Positions 60,028-64,000 of a DNA stretch of 64,000 nucleotides are shown here, piece by piece. The stretch covers positions 76,331,824-76,395,823 of the forward strand of contig NC_037092.1 in NCBI RefSeq assembly GCF_002994745.2. Reading direction: 5' to 3'. Every line of letters begins with the position of its first letter. Position 1 is the stretch's first letter. The notes beneath the pieces are model-generated. The model ran no database searches. It was not told the origin of the DNA and was given only the letters and a program-made list of their open reading frames with translations. Both the position numbers and the translations under genes were made by a program. The DNA is from Rosa chinensis (taxonomy: Eukaryota; Streptophyta; Magnoliopsida; Rosales; Rosaceae).

Positions 60028-62153
60028 GCTTCCGACAAGTTCTTGTGTTTGATGCTTAAATTTGGACGTTTTGTTGTTGTCGTTGTTTTGATAATAATTA
60101 AACTCTATTGTGGCTGGGGTGGATTTTATTTCTCCTGAAGCATGTTCTTGCAAATAATTAAACTCTCCTGAGTTTTGATTTTCTTAGGCATGATCTAAAA
60201 CTCTCTTGATATATGTGTCTCATTGCCTTTGAATTTGATTCAAATCCGAACCCTAGACAGATGAATTATAATCCTGCTAGGTTAGACCGCGTGGCTCTAT
60301 ATTCTTTTCTTTGGTATGAGTGTGTCATGTGAATCTCGATCATCATAAGTCTAATTTATAGAAGTCTATGATGCCATAACTTAAAATTAATAAAAATAAA
60401 TAAAAAATAAAAAAAATAAAAATCTTCCTCAAGAGTTATGACTTATGACTATGATTTTATCCAAAACTATAGATTATAGCACATGATTTCTATCCATAAT
60501 TCTTATATCTCACCAAATTTTTTCTTCCTCAAGCTATAGTTTCTATTCACTTCTCAAACTAACAGAACTTAAAAATCACAACGCATTTGTTTTTCTTTGA
60601 GAAGTCAGAAAACATTAAAATTCGCTTGAGGTTTCAGCGTTCTGTCAATTGGAACATGTTTACAAATGATGAACTTATGATGCAGGAGAATTTCAAGAAA
60701 AAATATTGTTAACAATGGTATCATGTTTCGGCATATCATTGCATTCCACGAGTGCTCTCATGGCACATTCTATCGTGTCAAACCATACACAGGTCAACTT
60801 CTATTCAAATTGTTATTTCAACATTGGTACAGTATGATCTTTAGAATATGTTCCAATCGATGGAATACTACAATTTCTCTCCGATTTTTTATAAGAAGTT
60901 TCAAAGTCAAAAAAAAAAATTCATGAAAACATTCCATTCAATATTTTAGTGTTCCACAAGTTCAGGCATCTTCTAAGAGCCAAGCTCTATTAATGCTAAG
61001 CTCATAACACGTGTGAATTTCATAATGATACATGAAATTCATAAGATAACTTCATGATCGACACGCCCAAATATGTCAAACTATGTTCATTCCTATTTTT
61101 ATTCAAATTCTTCCATGCTATGAAGTTACACCAACATTTTCAATTAACATCACTCAGAAAAAAGAAAAAAAAAATGAATCCAATTTTGTTAATAAGTTTC
61201 CTAATTTTTGAATTTTGGAACAAAATTATACTTCTAGTGCCCAAAAAAAGTTTGATTTGTTTTTTTATTATGATAGATTGGATTTTCTAGACTCCTCAGA
61301 TATGTTGATGTTTCTCCTCAGTAACAACTTAACATACACAACATACACGAGAACTATACTCGGTATTTTTTTTTTTTTAACAACTATAAATTATATGTTT
61401 ATGTTTCCCAAGCAAAGTAAGAATTTGATAAATGTGAGAACCATACTCGTTAATTATTTTATTTTTTATTTTTCTATTGAACAATCATTATTTTATAGTC
61501 AAAATATTAATTTTATTCAACCATTTACCTGTTTATCCTTTATTATTTAATTTAAGTTTAAATTAGAGATATGATGTGCAAAACACTAAAATTTGATTAT
61601 TATTTTTTTTAGTAGAAATAGGTCAGCCATTTGATACAATAAGAAAAAGAAATATTAAACAGTAACCTGCGCCGATGGAGCCGTTAGAAAGAGACACCGC
61701 TAAACGCAATACCACTCTACCTATTGGGTGAAACTCAGGGGTGAGTAAACTAATAAGAGATTGACAATAAAATTTTCTGCAACATCTATCGGTAGACTCA
61801 CTGATAACCTTCGACCAATAAGCCCCGCAGTTCCTCACAGGTATCGATCCCAAGAAAAATAACCAATTAGATACCAAAACGAAAATAGTCATAGATCCCA
61901 AGTTTTTATAGAAAAATCATCAGGATCCCAAATCTGAAAGATGAACCCAATTACTTCAGCTCTAGTCCACCCAATAAGGCCTAAAACCAAGTCGGAAAAG
62001 TAGACTACGGCCCAAGGCCAATTAGAATTTCCTAGCAGCTAATCCAACAAAGCAGTTGCCTTTGCCGCCACTGCCACCGCACCAACTTGAAACCTTGCTT
62101 CTCGCCTACCAACGACACAGATCCATTAGGCCTCATCATCCTACCCTAAATTT
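60028..62153. other. AT-rich spacer
   Basis: No gene recognised. 61640-61900 on minus is better in base balance (cggctccatcggcgcagg) but has no recognised domain. Confidence 0.4.
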
Positions 62154-64000
62154 TAGGGCTTAGGGTAGGGCCGGGCTGGGCTTTGACCAAGTCAACGAAT
62201 TTTAGGGTTGGGCTGAGGCTTCAATATGTAAGCCCTTACCCGCCCTTAAGGCCCATTCCGTAAGGGCCGAAAGGGCTGGGCCAGGCATACCCTTTTAGAT
62301 AGGGTCGGGCCGGGCTTTACTTAAAATGAACTCAAATTGGAAAAAAAAAAATTCTTCAATAAATGCAATTAAATAGAAGTCCCTTAAAACTTAAGAAAGT
62401 AGTATAAATACTATGAAGTCTAATGATATCAATTACATCAAGTGAAACTGAAACTTTCAATTACTTCTTGAGAAGAACAGAGATACAAAGAGCAGTCTGA
62501 TACTATGATGATATCAATTATTTCTTCAAAAACCAAAAAATACAAAATAAATCATTCTTGTGGACTTGAAGATTCCTGCAATTATGTCAATGAACTTCCA
62601 CCATATATGCTCTATTGTACTCAGAATTTCCTGCAATTCAATTAGACTGAACACACCAAATTAGACTAAACCACCAAAGAGCCCAATCTTTCCTCCTCTG
62701 TCAGAGTCTAAATATAGTCCATGAGAAAGTGAAAAGACCAAAAAGCATTTACAGTCTTTGGCAATTCAACTATAAGCATCACCACCCGCTCAAACTTAAG
62801 AGTTCTCTGTTTTAAAACAGAAAAGTTCACCCAAGACAGTCTTTACCCGGAACTGAAATATATAATTATCCTTCAAAAGAAACTACCTAGACAACAATTC
62901 CTTCACATTTGTATACAAAATTGGTTTCTTAATCACTTTCTAACTGTATTACTCTTAAGGAGTGATCAGTCTCTGACAAAATCCAAACAAAACAACATTC
63001 ATTCACAACATTTATTCGCCCAAATATATTTACAAAACACTCAAATGCATAACAATATTTCAGGTTTCAGAGCTTCTTCCTACTTACTTTTCCTATTATC
63101 AATGGGCTCTCTGATAACATTCATAAAGATTCCTACCCAGTACCCATTGTTCCACTCCATACCTTGAATCATAACAAGGTAAAGACACAAGAATATGAAT
63201 ATGAATCATCCAAACAGAGTTCATGGTTTTGATTGCCTAAACATTTTAATCCAAGGCATTGGATTGTTCTGCAACACTGCTGCCTTGTATTATGATAATA
63301 TAAGAAAGAACAAAAATAGATTGAAATAAAAAGTTTAAAACTCACCGCAGAGACCTACTTGAAGGGAAAGCCAATGAGGATGTGGAAAATGGAGATCGCC
63401 TAGGTTTGTTACCCTTCTGGCCATTTTTAGTACCATCCTGATCTAGAATTAACAGCATCGTCTTCGTCTTCCTCTTCATCCTCTTCAATTGATTTCTCAT
63501 CTTGGTTAGCCAGTGGAGAAGTATCTTCTTCATCCTGCAAGACCATTTCCTCGAGCTGGAGGCGGAGGAAGCATCGATGCTGGAAGGAAGGCGGCATCGA
63601 TGCTGGAGGCGGAGCCGGATTAGGGTTTTGGAAGAGAATGGGGAAGTGGAGAGTGGCGTCGTGGTCGTCTTCGACTCCTAAGCTGCTATAATTAAGAGTA
63701 TAGGATATTAGGTTGAAGTTTGATGACCTAGACGGCTAGATAAGGATAAGGAGTCTTGGACTTGGACTAATAATCTGGGCAAAAATGGACCATTGGGCCT
63801 CAGACATTAATTGGATTTATCAAGGACATACCCATTTTCTAAAACTAATACATATTTTATTTTTTAATTTCTATGTAATAGAAAATAATAAAAATAAAAT
63901 ATAAATTTTAGGGCCGGGCCAGGCCAGGCTTCATTTACTTGACCCTTACCCTACCCTATTTGAAAAAGGGTCGGGCCGGGCCAAGCAGGCTTAGGGCCCA
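62154..64000. mobile_element. GC-ended hAT-like element carrying a gene fragment (runs off the window)
   Basis: The left end (TAGGGCTTAGGGTAGGGCCG, then ggctggg) and the right side (gggtcgggccgggccaagca, then ggcttagggccca at the window edge) are inverted-type, GC-rich subterminal sequences like those of the hAT element at 27709-29114. The outer right end and duplication lie outside. Confidence 0.6.
63342..63690 (-). pseudogene. Gene fragment, origin unknown, in the hAT-like element
   Basis: The minus strand reads MPPSFQHRCFLRLQLEEMVL, QDEEDTSPLANQDEKSIEED, EEEDEDDAVNSRSGWY, stop. It has a Pro/Ser start and an acidic stretch, with better codon balance than its surroundings and a possible donor (GGTCTCTGCGGTGAG). 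I do not recognise the protein. Confidence 0.4.

Overview
The window is plant nuclear DNA from a eudicot. It shows AT-rich spacers and introns, GC-richer coding exons with GT-AG introns, two nuclear tRNA-Glu genes, and dense nested transposons of plant families (Copia, LINE, SINE, Harbinger, CACTA, Mutator, hAT). A Rosaceae species (strawberry/rose group) is my guess from the look of the Copia and MITE families; this is inference and was not tested.

Layout. 1-5.4 kb: a decayed LINE-like ORF1 fragment, MITEs and a short tandem array. 5.7-11.6 kb: a ten-exon gene on + whose phases all close into one 509-residue frame. It joins a Copia-type gag domain to the C-terminal (USP7 ICP0-binding/ubiquitin-like) part of a UBP12/13-type ubiquitin hydrolase and ends in an RG-rich tail. 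11.7-12.9 kb: a broken Copia remnant with a SINE inside it. 13.3-14.1 kb: a second, intact gag-like gene that keeps its zinc knuckle. 15.7-17.9 kb: the SAGA subunit SGF11 (-) flanked by tRNA-Glu(CTC) and tRNA-Glu(TTC).

20.0-26.1 kb: a CACTA element with TAT target duplications carrying broken SEC22 exons. 26.2-31.7 kb: a Mutator-type MITE, a small secreted LysM gene with a second LysM relic, a hAT-type element carrying a scrambled SHMT fragment, and LINE-like sequences. 31.9-33.2 kb: a Pack-MULE carrying two joined pieces of an acyl-activating enzyme gene. 34.0-34.4 kb: a small one-helix membrane protein. 35.1-38.0 kb: a six-exon chloroplast farnesol/phytol kinase-like gene (-). 39-48 kb: MITEs, a hAT transposase tail, a SINE and a degraded Copia (-). 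48.3-52.3 kb: a nearly complete Harbinger transposon with both proteins. 52.5-54.8 kb: an F-box pseudogene whose 3' end grades into a tandem array. 55.4-60.0 kb: a bZIP transcription factor gene with a very recent 1.17-kb duplication in its large intron. 62.2-64.0 kb: another GC-ended hAT-like element that runs off the edge and carries a gene fragment.

Host genes likely to be working: the gag-UBP chimera, the second gag gene, SGF11, the kinase, bZIP, probably the small membrane protein, and the two tRNAs. The repeated theme is transposons and genes exchanging parts: a gag domain apparently taken over by the host and fused to ubiquitin-hydrolase exons, and at least three non-autonomous elements carrying host exons (SEC22, SHMT, acyl-activating enzyme).
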